Shown here piece by piece: positions 22,290 through 29,613 of a stretch of DNA of 64,000 nucleotides. The translations under genes and the position numbers were made by a program. The stretch spans positions 372,001 to 436,000 of the forward strand of contig NZ_JADGMI010000005.1 of the NCBI RefSeq assembly GCF_015234305.1. The letters are read 5' to 3'. Numbering within the stretch: position 1 is the stretch's first letter; each line of letters begins with the position of its first letter. The notes under the pieces were generated by a model. That model was not told the origin of the DNA and searched no databases. It saw only the letters and a program-made list of their open reading frames with translations. The stretch is from Superficieibacter sp. 1612_C1 (GTDB lineage: Bacteria; Pseudomonadota; Gammaproteobacteria; Enterobacterales; Enterobacteriaceae).

Positions 22290-23225
22290 ATGGCTAATCC
22301 GTTATTTCAGAGACATATCATTTCCATAAACGATCTCAGCCGCGAGGAGCTTGAGCTGGTGCTGGTGACCGCGGCAAAGCTTAAGGCCAGCCCGCAGCCG
22401 GAACTTCTGAAGCATAAAGTGATCGCCAGCTGTTTCTTCGAAGCGTCGACGCGCACCCGTCTGTCGTTTGAAACATCGATGCATCGCCTGGGTGCCAGCG
22501 TGGTCGGTTTCTCAGACAGCGCCAACACTTCGCTTGGCAAAAAGGGAGAGACCCTGGCGGATACTATCTCCGTCATCAGCACTTATGTGGACGCCATTGT
22601 AATGCGTCACCCGCAGGAAGGCGCGGCGCGTCTGGCGACCGAATTCTCCGGCGCGGTGCCGGTACTGAACGCGGGCGACGGCGCGAACCAGCATCCAACG
22701 CAGACGCTGCTGGATCTCTTCACCATCCAGGAAACCCAGGGGCGGCTGGAGAATCTCACTATCGCGATGGTCGGCGATTTGAAATATGGCCGTACCGTGC
22801 ACTCGCTGGCGCAGGCGCTGGCGAAATTTAGCGGCAACCGCTTCTGCTTTATCGCCCCGGACGCGCTGGCGATGCCGCAGTACATCCTGGATATGCTGGA
22901 TGAGAAAGGGATCGCCTGGAGCGTGCATCACGCCATTGATGAGGTGGTGACTGAGGTCGATATTCTCTATATGACGCGCGTGCAGAAAGAGCGTCTGGAC
23001 CCGTCGGAGTACGCCAACGTGAAAGCACAGTTTGTCCTGCGCGCCAGCGACCTTAACGGCGCGCGCGCGAATATGAAGGTGCTGCACCCGCTGCCGCGCA
23101 TTGACGAAATCGCCACCGACGTCGATAAAACGCCGCACGCCTGGTATTTCCAGCAGGCCGGCAACGGAATTTTCGCCCGCCAGGCGCTGCTGGCACTGGT
23201 TCTGAATCAAGACTTAGCACTGTAA
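22290..23225 (+). CDS. pyrB: Aspartate carbamoyltransferase catalytic subunit
   Basis: Catalyses carbamoyl-aspartate formation, the committed step of pyrimidine synthesis. The 311-residue chain has the carbamoyl-phosphate loop [12 protein letters not shown], the HPTQ motif in [14 protein letters not shown] and the aspartate-binding [10 protein letters not shown]. Start at ATG 22290 ([10 protein letters not shown]), preceded by CAGGAGA; the open frame upstream is the leader region in another phase. It is 10 bp upstream of pyrI. Confidence 0.97.
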   Translation: MANPLFQRHIISINDLSREELELVLVTAAKLKASPQPELLKHKVIASCFFEASTRTRLSFETSMHRLGASVVGFSDSANTSLGKKGETLADTISVISTYVDAIVMRHPQEGAARLATEFSGAVPVLNAGDGANQHPTQTLLDLFTIQETQGRLENLTIAMVGDLKYGRTVHSLAQALAKFSGNRFCFIAPDALAMPQYILDMLDEKGIAWSVHHAIDEVVTEVDILYMTRVQKERLDPSEYANVKAQFVLRASDLNGARANMKVLHPLPRIDEIATDVDKTPHAWYFQQAGNGIFARQALLALVLNQDLAL

Positions 23226-23235
23226 GGGGAAGACC

Positions 23236-23697
23236 ATGACACACGATAATAAACTACAGGTTGAAGCCATTAAACGCGGCACCGTTATCGATCACATCCC
23301 TGCGCAGGTCGGCTTCCGGCTGCTGACGCTGTTTAAACTGACCGAGACCGAGCAGCGCGTGACGGTCGGCCTCAACCTGCCGTCTGGCGCGATGGGCCGT
23401 AAGGACATCATCAAGATTGAAAACACCTTTCTGACCGATGAGCAGGTTGACCAGCTGGCGCTGTATGCCCCGCTGGCAACGGTTAACCGTATTGACGATT
23501 ATGAAGTGGTGGGTAAATCGCACCCTAACCTGCCCGAGCGGATTGATGCGGTGCTGACCTGCCCGAACAGCAACTGCATCAGCCATGCGGAGCCGGTGAA
23601 GTCCAGCTTCAGCGTTAAAAAGCGCGCGGACGATATTGCGCTGAAGTGTAAATACTGCGAGAAAGAGTTCTCGCATCAGGTGGTGCTGGCAAATTAA
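23236..23697 (+). CDS. pyrI: Aspartate carbamoyltransferase regulatory subunit
   Basis: Binds CTP, UTP and ATP and confers allosteric control on PyrB. The 153 residues comprise the nucleotide-binding domain (about 1-100) and a zinc domain with four cysteines arranged as C-x4-C and C-x2-C (TCPNSNC and CKYCEKEF) that contacts the catalytic subunit. Shine-Dalgarno AAGGGGAAG. Confidence 0.97.
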   Translation: MTHDNKLQVEAIKRGTVIDHIPAQVGFRLLTLFKLTETEQRVTVGLNLPSGAMGRKDIIKIENTFLTDEQVDQLALYAPLATVNRIDDYEVVGKSHPNLPERIDAVLTCPNSNCISHAEPVKSSFSVKKRADDIALKCKYCEKEFSHQVVLAN

Positions 23698-23769
23698 TTT
23701 CATTCCCGGCACTGATTAAGATGTGGCGGGGATGGATGACAGACTACGCTGGCTATTGTGCCGGGCAAT

Positions 23770-23848
23770 GCCGGGTGGCGGCTATGCCTTACCCGGCCTA
23801 AAAAACCCATCAAATGTAGGCCCGCGCAAGCGAAGCGCCGCCGGGCAG
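23770..23848. repeat. REP pair (BIME) between pyrI and ridA
   Basis: Two REP palindromes in opposite orientation, 23770-23800 and 23816-23848, occupy the middle of the 311-bp pyrI-ridA gap. The remaining part (about 23850-24008) should carry the ridA promoter; TATAAT at 23958-23963 is a plausible -10. Confidence 0.82.
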
Positions 23849-24008
23849 GTTGCCCCCCCGCGTCTGCGTCTGAGTTACACCGCATCCGCACTGCCCCCTA
23901 TTACATTGGATAACACTTTACGTTACCCACTTTTTCGCCTGTGCCGGAAGAATGTTTGTATAATGGGGCCATCCTACATGAACACATTGAATAACTTCAG
24001 GAGAGAGT

Positions 24009-24395
24009 ATGTCTAAAACTATTGCGACGGAAAATGCACCAGCAGCTATCGGCCCTTATGTTCAGGGCGTTGACCTTGGCAGCATGATCATTACGTCAGG
24101 CCAGATCCCGGTCGATCCAAAAACCGGCAGCGTGGCGGACGATGTTTCCGCTCAGGCGCGTCAGTCGCTGGAGAATGTGAAAGCCATCGTCGAAGCGGCG
24201 GGCCTGAAAGTCGGAGATATCGTGAAAACCACCGTTTTCGTGAAGGATCTGAATGACTTCGCTACCGTTAACGCGACTTACGAAGCATTTTTCACCGAGC
24301 ATAACGCCTCTTTCCCGGCACGCTCCTGCGTGGAAGTGGCCCGTCTGCCGAAAGATGTGAAGATTGAGATTGAAGCCATCGCCTTGCGTCGTTAA
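24009..24395 (+). CDS. ridA: 2-iminobutanoate/2-iminopropanoate deaminase RidA
   Basis: Hydrolyses reactive enamines/imines released by pyridoxal-phosphate dehydratases, protecting PLP enzymes from damage. The 128-residue chain has the RidA signatures PYVQGVDLGSMIITSGQIPVD, with the active-site region SCVEVARLPKDVKIEIEAIA containing the substrate-carboxylate Arg. Shine-Dalgarno CAGGAGAG precedes the ATG. Position after pyrBI is as in E. coli. Its presence beside a genomic set of PLP-using accessory enzymes is probably coincidental. Confidence 0.97.
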   Translation: MSKTIATENAPAAIGPYVQGVDLGSMIITSGQIPVDPKTGSVADDVSAQARQSLENVKAIVEAAGLKVGDIVKTTVFVKDLNDFATVNATYEAFFTEHNASFPARSCVEVARLPKDVKIEIEAIALRR

Positions 24396-24454
24396 TCGCA
24401 TGACGTGAAGGTGCTACGCCGGGCGCTTGTCCGCCCGGCCAGGGAGGGACGATA

Positions 24455-24907
24455 ATGGCAAAAGCGCGCTTTACCGAGGAACAAATTGCTGATTTTCTGC
24501 AACAGTCTAAAAGCGGCGTCCCTGATAAAGTCTTGTGCGAAACCTATGGATTCAGCATCAGCACGCTCCGGCGCTGGCGGGAGTTGCACGCGGCGGAAGT
24601 ACGCAGCGAGTTAAAAGAATTAGAATCAACTGCAACGATAGTCTATGTGGGTTTTATTGCTGCCGCCGTATTGCTCAGCGTCGCTTTTTCAAAAATAACT
24701 GGCGCACTGATTCTCCCCCTCTTACTGTGTTATTGCATTTATTATATTCGCCGCTTCCGTGAGATCTCTGCCCGGCATATCAAAGAAGAAAATACTTTTC
24801 TCGCTCGCACTGGAATTGGCGCAAATAATGCATTTTATAAGTTTTGCTGGGTATCCATTATTTTGTTAATCTTTACTATTGGATATGGCATCGCACAGCT
24901 GGGGTGA
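24455..24907 (+). CDS. Transposase-type HTH fused to membrane helices, unknown function
   Basis: A 150-residue protein. Residues 1-45 read as an IS3/IS911 OrfA-type helix-turn-helix (ARFTEEQIADFLQQSKSG, then YGFSISTLRRWR), the type that binds IS ends. Instead of continuing as a transposase, the chain turns into an amphipathic linker followed by about three hydrophobic segments (residues about 60-100 and 128-148). It starts at a clear AGGGAGGG Shine-Dalgarno and has no inverted repeats or transposase catalytic domain around it, so it is not a mobile element now. I do not know its function; a membrane-tethered DNA-binding protein is one reading. A GC-rich hairpin (24418-24439) separates it from ridA. 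Confidence 0.7.
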   Translation: MAKARFTEEQIADFLQQSKSGVPDKVLCETYGFSISTLRRWRELHAAEVRSELKELESTATIVYVGFIAAAVLLSVAFSKITGALILPLLLCYCIYYIRRFREISARHIKEENTFLARTGIGANNAFYKFCWVSIILLIFTIGYGIAQLG

Positions 24908-25055
24908 ATCAAATCAGTCCGTTTGCGGGCAAAAAACGCCTTTTAAACAGAGGGGGAATATATCACCTGGTTTAAAATAAACGCCTTTATACGGTGCAGA
25001 AACGTGATGTTATGCCCGGCACAACGACTGACCGGGCACAGGTTAAGCAACAGAT
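24908..25055. other. Short gap before the AT-rich island
   Basis: 148 bp between convergent genes. I see no gene and no clear terminator here. Confidence 0.5.
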
Positions 25056-25949
25056 TTAGAAAAGCGTAACGCGATCCAAAAAGGCTTCCACTTTTGCGCT
25101 TTCAGCCTGATTCAGCTGGCAACTTCCCATCCGAATGTTGGGCTTATTTTTACCGTGAAAGTCACTCCCGCAGGTCATTAACAGCGAGCGTTCCTGGGCA
25201 TAGTCATATAGCTGCTGGCGAAGATCGTTATTATGGTAGCTGGAGAAAACTTCCACCCCCATGACCCCTGATTTCACCATCTCGCTAATCACATCGGTAT
25301 GCCCGCTCTTTACGTTAGCACCAATATGCGCAATAACAGGAATTCCCCCGTTACTGCGAATAATCTCAACCATGTCCTGTAAGGGAGGAAACGCAATCTC
25401 TACATGACAGGATTTTCCTTTACCAAAAAAATCCCAGAAGAAATTGATCAGCGGCATATCTCCCCGCGCATTGCCTTTTCTGTAGGGAATAAGCAGCGCG
25501 TTTCCGGCGTTGCGTTCATCCTCAAGGATCAGCTCCGCCATCTCCTCTTCCTGCGGTACACGATCTCCCGCCAGCGCAAAAAGCCGCTCTTCATCAAGGA
25601 ACAAACCGAGCGCTTTTAGCTTCTCAATCTTTATCGGTGTTGCCGCGTGTTGTAGCCGATCAAAATTACGCTTAACCTCGGCAAAGTCAGTACTATGGCG
25701 GCGATAACCATAGCCCAGGAGGTGATAGTTATTATTGCCAAATGAGCAGTCAATCTCAATACCCGGCAGTACGTGGATATTATACTTATGCCCCCAGTAG
25801 ATAGCCTCTTCCACCGAGGAAGATGAGTTATGATCGGCGATGGATAATACAGAAACATTCTCTTTTTCTGCGATTGTCATCAGCCGACTGACGGAAAAGT
25901 CAGCATCATCACTCCATGAGGAGTGAACGTGAAGGTCGATATTTTGCAT
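25056..25949 (-). CDS. PHP-domain phosphoesterase
   Basis: A 297-residue metal-dependent phosphoesterase of the PHP superfamily, resembling TrpH/RNase AM and histidinol-phosphatase-type enzymes. Metal-ligand motifs are in order: IDLHVHSSWSDDAD at the N-terminus, SIADHNSSSS, LPGIEIDCSFGNNNYHLLGYG, PVIAHIGANV, GVEVFSSYHN and GSDFHGKNKPN near the C-terminus. I start at ATG 25949, preceded by GGGGAAAGAA; an ATG at 25967 overlaps the upstream stop as TAATG but has a poor Shine-Dalgarno. It is the last gene of a three-gene AT-rich operon with an aminotransferase and a radical SAM enzyme, and may remove a phosphate from their product. Substrate unknown. Confidence 0.82.
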   Translation of the reverse strand: MQNIDLHVHSSWSDDADFSVSRLMTIAEKENVSVLSIADHNSSSSVEEAIYWGHKYNIHVLPGIEIDCSFGNNNYHLLGYGYRRHSTDFAEVKRNFDRLQHAATPIKIEKLKALGLFLDEERLFALAGDRVPQEEEMAELILEDERNAGNALLIPYRKGNARGDMPLINFFWDFFGKGKSCHVEIAFPPLQDMVEIIRSNGGIPVIAHIGANVKSGHTDVISEMVKSGVMGVEVFSSYHNNDLRQQLYDYAQERSLLMTCGSDFHGKNKPNIRMGSCQLNQAESAKVEAFLDRVTLF

Positions 25950-25966
25950 AATTTCTTTCCCCGCCA

Positions 25967-27202
25967 TTATAGATCTTGTTTGCATTTATCAAAAACCTGC
26001 TTAACACCTTTAATACAGGTATTAATATGCTCCACACTCCATGTCGGATGAAGATAAAGACTGAAGGTAACAGGCAGCAGGCTTCTTGCTTTTTCACAAA
26101 CAACCTTTGAATACTCTACGGACTTTGGATCGGTATACTCTTTTGATTTAAATGGAAAATCGACGCTACCAAAGCCGTTTAACTCACGGTAAACTTTTTC
26201 GCCATAAGCTTCAGGCCACTGAATTTTAAATGCAGGAATGCCTGCTTTTTTTAGTTCAGATAAAACCTTTGCCGCATCAACAGGAAAGTTATCGTGATTT
26301 AATACTAACGGATACAACCAGTACGCGTTCTCTCTCTCCTCAGACGTGAAAGGGATAGAGGCGATCTCAGGCATATTTGCAAATGCCTCATCGTAAATAG
26401 CCGCAAACGTTTTTCTGCGTGTTAAATTCCAGCTATCAAAGCGTTTAAGTTCATTTATCCCAATCGCAGATTGCATTTCGGTCATGCGATAATTAAAACC
26501 AATGCGGTTATGCACATGGAATGTTTGTTCTTCTAACGTCAACAAATCTATTTTGCGTTTTACATCGAAACCATGATCGCGGAATGCCCGACATTCCCAG
26601 GCAACATCCTCGTTATTCGTGACAACCATTCCGCCCTCGCCGCCGGTAGTAAAATGCTTACCCTGACAGAAGCTAAACGTACCGATATCACCGATATTGC
26701 CTGTCTTTTTCCCTTTATACCGCCCACCAATACACTGTGCGCTATCTTCAATAACCTTTAAGTTATGGCTTTTAGCAATAGCCATAATAGGGGCCATGTC
26801 ACATACCACCCCATACAGATGAACAACAATAATCGCTTTCGTTCGGGGTGTGATGAGCTCGGCTATTTTATTTGGATCAATAGTATGGTCAGGCGTTACA
26901 TCACAAAAAACGGGAATAGCACCAGCCTGTAACACCGCGAAAGACGTGGCGATGAACGTGTATGAAGGTACAATGACTTCATCACCTGGCCCTATATTTA
27001 ATGAACTCACCGCAATGTGTACTGCCGATGTTCCTGATGAGCAGGAAATAGCATATGCCGAGCCATTCCACTCAGCAAAATCTCGCTCAAACTGCACCCC
27101 TTTTTTTCCGGTCCAGTAATTTACCTTACCACTGGACAAGATCTCTTCGATATCAGCATAGCTTTGTTTATCGAACTGAGGCCAACCTGGAAAATTTTTC
27201 AT
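25967..27202 (-). CDS. DegT/DnrJ/EryC1/StrS-family PLP aminotransferase
   Basis: A 411-residue sugar- or cyclitol-type aminotransferase. The cofactor lysine is K182 in SFCQGKHFTTGGEGG; the PLP-pyridine aspartate is in IEDSAQCIGG (about D153); the N-terminal SSGTSAVHIAV is the phosphate-binding loop. The TTGGEGG context is shared with members acting on keto-sugars or inosose. Such enzymes transfer an amino group from glutamate or glutamine to a keto-sugar, usually nucleotide-linked or cyclitol. There are no nucleotide-sugar synthesis genes nearby. It starts after GAGGAG, 9 bp downstream of the radical SAM gene. Confidence 0.87.
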   Translation of the reverse strand: MKNFPGWPQFDKQSYADIEEILSSGKVNYWTGKKGVQFERDFAEWNGSAYAISCSSGTSAVHIAVSSLNIGPGDEVIVPSYTFIATSFAVLQAGAIPVFCDVTPDHTIDPNKIAELITPRTKAIIVVHLYGVVCDMAPIMAIAKSHNLKVIEDSAQCIGGRYKGKKTGNIGDIGTFSFCQGKHFTTGGEGGMVVTNNEDVAWECRAFRDHGFDVKRKIDLLTLEEQTFHVHNRIGFNYRMTEMQSAIGINELKRFDSWNLTRRKTFAAIYDEAFANMPEIASIPFTSEERENAYWLYPLVLNHDNFPVDAAKVLSELKKAGIPAFKIQWPEAYGEKVYRELNGFGSVDFPFKSKEYTDPKSVEYSKVVCEKARSLLPVTFSLYLHPTWSVEHINTCIKGVKQVFDKCKQDL

Positions 27203-27211
27203 TACAGCTCC

Positions 27212-28354
27212 TCAATAAAAATAATCACTAATATTACTATCGTTATTCGGTATAAATCCTTGCTGCGCTGCCTTGTCTACTGTTTCATTCACGACTCCAG
27301 CTAAGCGACAACATACTTCACAACCCCGGCAAAATTCAGGCGATAAATCATAATAACCCTTCAGGTTATTATTTATTTCTGCAACCGAAAGAGAAGATAG
27401 ATTTCCTACAGGTAATCCCTCGTTGGTTGCCTTCATCACGCATGGATAAATATTACCATCGGCCCTGATCAACCAGCGAGCTAAAGTAGAATAGCAATGT
27501 GTGAAATTAAGCGTTCTTTCCCCTGTATTGGTCAGTACATTTAATAAATTTGTATTATTGACCACAAAATTATATAAGGCTTCATCTTCGCTGGCCGTCG
27601 CTGATAGCTGCTCCTTTAACCGTGCAATACTTTCCTGCCAAAAAAGTTCGCGATCGGACGTAAAGCTTTTATCAGTCGCATAATTCGGTGAGGGACAATC
27701 ACATGACTGAATACGACATATGGGTCTGAACTGAATATTGACATGGTGATTAAAGTCGCTAAAAATATCACGACAAATGCTGAGCAAATTATTAATGTTA
27801 TGATCGCCATATAAAAAACCAATCCCTACATGCTGGCATTTCGAATTTATTGCCGCATGCAGAAACGTTTTGCGGACAGATAACTTACCATGTTTAAGAT
27901 TAAAAAACTCCGCTTCGTTGATTGCATCCAGAGAAACGCGAAGCCAGCTTAGTTTATCCAGGGTGGCCTTCTCTAATTTTCGACTACCATTGGTTATCAG
28001 CCCTACCGCAATATTATTTGCTGATAAAAAATCAATAACATCATTTAAGTCAACTCCGTCATTTTTATAGAGAGTGGGTTCTCCTCCACCGGCAATAACT
28101 ACGGCTTTTGGATTCAATCGCAATATATTTTTAACGGTATTAAAATTAAGCAACCCTCTGTGCTGCTGATTTTTATAACTACAATAGCTACACTGCAAAT
28201 CACAAATGTCAGTGGGGTGAATTTCAATAACATTTATTACAGGGAGTTCAGAGGAATCATTCTCACCGTAAATTAACTTTGAGTTACTTATAATCTCCGA
28301 AAATGAATTTAATATCCTCTTTGAGTTTCGCAACTTAGAAGTCACTATCGACAT
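27212..28354 (-). CDS. Radical SAM enzyme with SPASM-like C-terminus
   Basis: A 380-residue radical S-adenosylmethionine protein. The [4Fe-4S]-SAM motif is CDLQCSYC (C51, C55, C58), followed by the GGGEPT motif (about 89-94), which contacts SAM. The C-terminal third has a cysteine cluster (HCYST, YPCVMK, FCRGCEVCC) of the SPASM/twitch type that binds auxiliary Fe-S clusters. These domains occur in peptide-modifying enzymes and in sugar/cyclitol dehydrogenases such as BtrN. No small precursor-peptide gene is evident next to it, so a small-molecule substrate is more likely, but this is inference. Start supported by AAGGAAAA. It is the first gene of the operon. Confidence 0.85.
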   Translation of the reverse strand: MSIVTSKLRNSKRILNSFSEIISNSKLIYGENDSSELPVINVIEIHPTDICDLQCSYCSYKNQQHRGLLNFNTVKNILRLNPKAVVIAGGGEPTLYKNDGVDLNDVIDFLSANNIAVGLITNGSRKLEKATLDKLSWLRVSLDAINEAEFFNLKHGKLSVRKTFLHAAINSKCQHVGIGFLYGDHNINNLLSICRDIFSDFNHHVNIQFRPICRIQSCDCPSPNYATDKSFTSDRELFWQESIARLKEQLSATASEDEALYNFVVNNTNLLNVLTNTGERTLNFTHCYSTLARWLIRADGNIYPCVMKATNEGLPVGNLSSLSVAEINNNLKGYYDLSPEFCRGCEVCCRLAGVVNETVDKAAQQGFIPNNDSNISDYFY

Positions 28355-28696
28355 GCTGTTTTCCTTGCATCATAAAAAATGCACATAGCAATGTTCCACG
28401 TAAATGACGGTACATTCCTTTTAAATCATTACCGTTTTCTATACATAGAACCAAAAACATTGCTTGAGTGAATATTAATAATCTTCCAATAAGGGAATTA
28501 CCCCGCAAAAACTCGGTAAACGTGCTCGTTCAGCATTTTAAAAATTAAAGTCTGGCAACAATCCACCTGCGGCTTATATTACCTAATTAATAAAAAAAGC
28601 TAACGTTTCCCGCCCGGATTCAACATTTATCTTTTTACATACCGCTTAATCGTTTGTATAATGAAAAAAAATAATTGACTATTTCCTCAAACGAAT
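28355..28696. promoter_or_regulatory. Divergent AT-rich control region, radical SAM operon / LysR gene
   Basis: 342 bp without a gene between two divergent transcription units. A strong sigma-70 promoter for the LysR gene is present at 28634-28662: TTTACA, 17-bp spacer, TATAAT. The opposite promoter should lie in the left half, but I could not fix it. By analogy with other LysR pairs, the regulator should bind here. Confidence 0.65.
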
Positions 28697-29584
28697 ATGA
28701 ATCAAAAGGTTCTCAAGGCTTTTATTGAGCTAGCCAATACTGGCAATTTTCAACGTGCGGCAGAGCGTTTGTGCGTTACACAGTCAACACTAACAAAACA
28801 GATACAGGCGCTTGAAGGGGAGTTGGGGCTTAATCTTTTTTCCAGAATCAAGAGTGGTACAATCTTGACTAAGAATGGGCAATTGTTATTTAATGAAATA
28901 AATAACATATTAAACGCCTATGATTTATTAAGGCACAAAGCCATCACCTTAACTAACCCTAATGATTTGACGGTTGGATTTGGGATGGCGACACGGGATC
29001 TGGCACCTGCATTACTCAATGGATTCACAAAAAAATGCCCACAAAAGAACATCACCCTCATCGATCTTGCAACCTCCCAACAAAATGAGAAGTTGCTTTC
29101 CGGCGAGCTGGATTTGGCATTTATGCGCGAACAAGCCAGTACGCCGCTAAAACAAATGTTTATCAGGCGCGATCGTCTTATTTTAATTTACCATCACAGT
29201 AAAAAATCGCTTATTGAGGCACAGGACATTAGCGATATTTTAATGAATAACGAATTCTTTTGTATTGACGCCAATGCCTGCGCAGGCACACACCATATCA
29301 CCTCTACATTTCTGAAAAGTATATCTTCAACCCCAAATCTTAAAGAGATCAGTAGTTATACTAATATTCTTTCACTGGTAAAGGAAAATTTTGGCTACGC
29401 TCTCATTCCTGAAAGCGCATGGTATGATGAGCATAAGGATGTATTATCATTGACGATAAACCATCCTTTAACCGAGTGGAATATTGTTATGGCATGGAAT
29501 GAGAAGTTCAATAACACGTTAAGAGATGATGTTATTGATTATTGCCATGCCGCTATCACGAATACCTCCTGGCGGTCAGTATAA
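28697..29584 (+). CDS. LysR-family transcriptional regulator
   Basis: A 295-residue LysR-type regulator with the N-terminal winged HTH (FIELANTGNFQRAAERLCVTQSTLTKQIQALEGELG) and a C-terminal periplasmic-binding-protein-like effector domain. It reads away from the radical SAM-aminotransferase-PHP operon and is the obvious candidate regulator of it. The gene is AT-rich like the operon, unlike mgtA downstream. The ATG has almost no Shine-Dalgarno (CTCAAACGAAT), although the promoter upstream is near-consensus. Effector unknown. Confidence 0.88.
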   Translation: MNQKVLKAFIELANTGNFQRAAERLCVTQSTLTKQIQALEGELGLNLFSRIKSGTILTKNGQLLFNEINNILNAYDLLRHKAITLTNPNDLTVGFGMATRDLAPALLNGFTKKCPQKNITLIDLATSQQNEKLLSGELDLAFMREQASTPLKQMFIRRDRLILIYHHSKKSLIEAQDISDILMNNEFFCIDANACAGTHHITSTFLKSISSTPNLKEISSYTNILSLVKENFGYALIPESAWYDEHKDVLSLTINHPLTEWNIVMAWNEKFNNTLRDDVIDYCHAAITNTSWRSV

Positions 29585-29613
29585 TTGCTATACCGCACCG
29601 CCGAAGGTCTTAT

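Noticed and set aside
23723-24016. Plus-strand frame between pyrI and ridA
   Set aside because: It runs through REP sequence and the ridA promoter region and overlaps the ridA start.
24455-24907. Insertion-sequence remnant beside ridA
   Set aside because: Only the HTH resembles OrfA; there is no DDE domain, no terminal inverted repeats and no target duplication.
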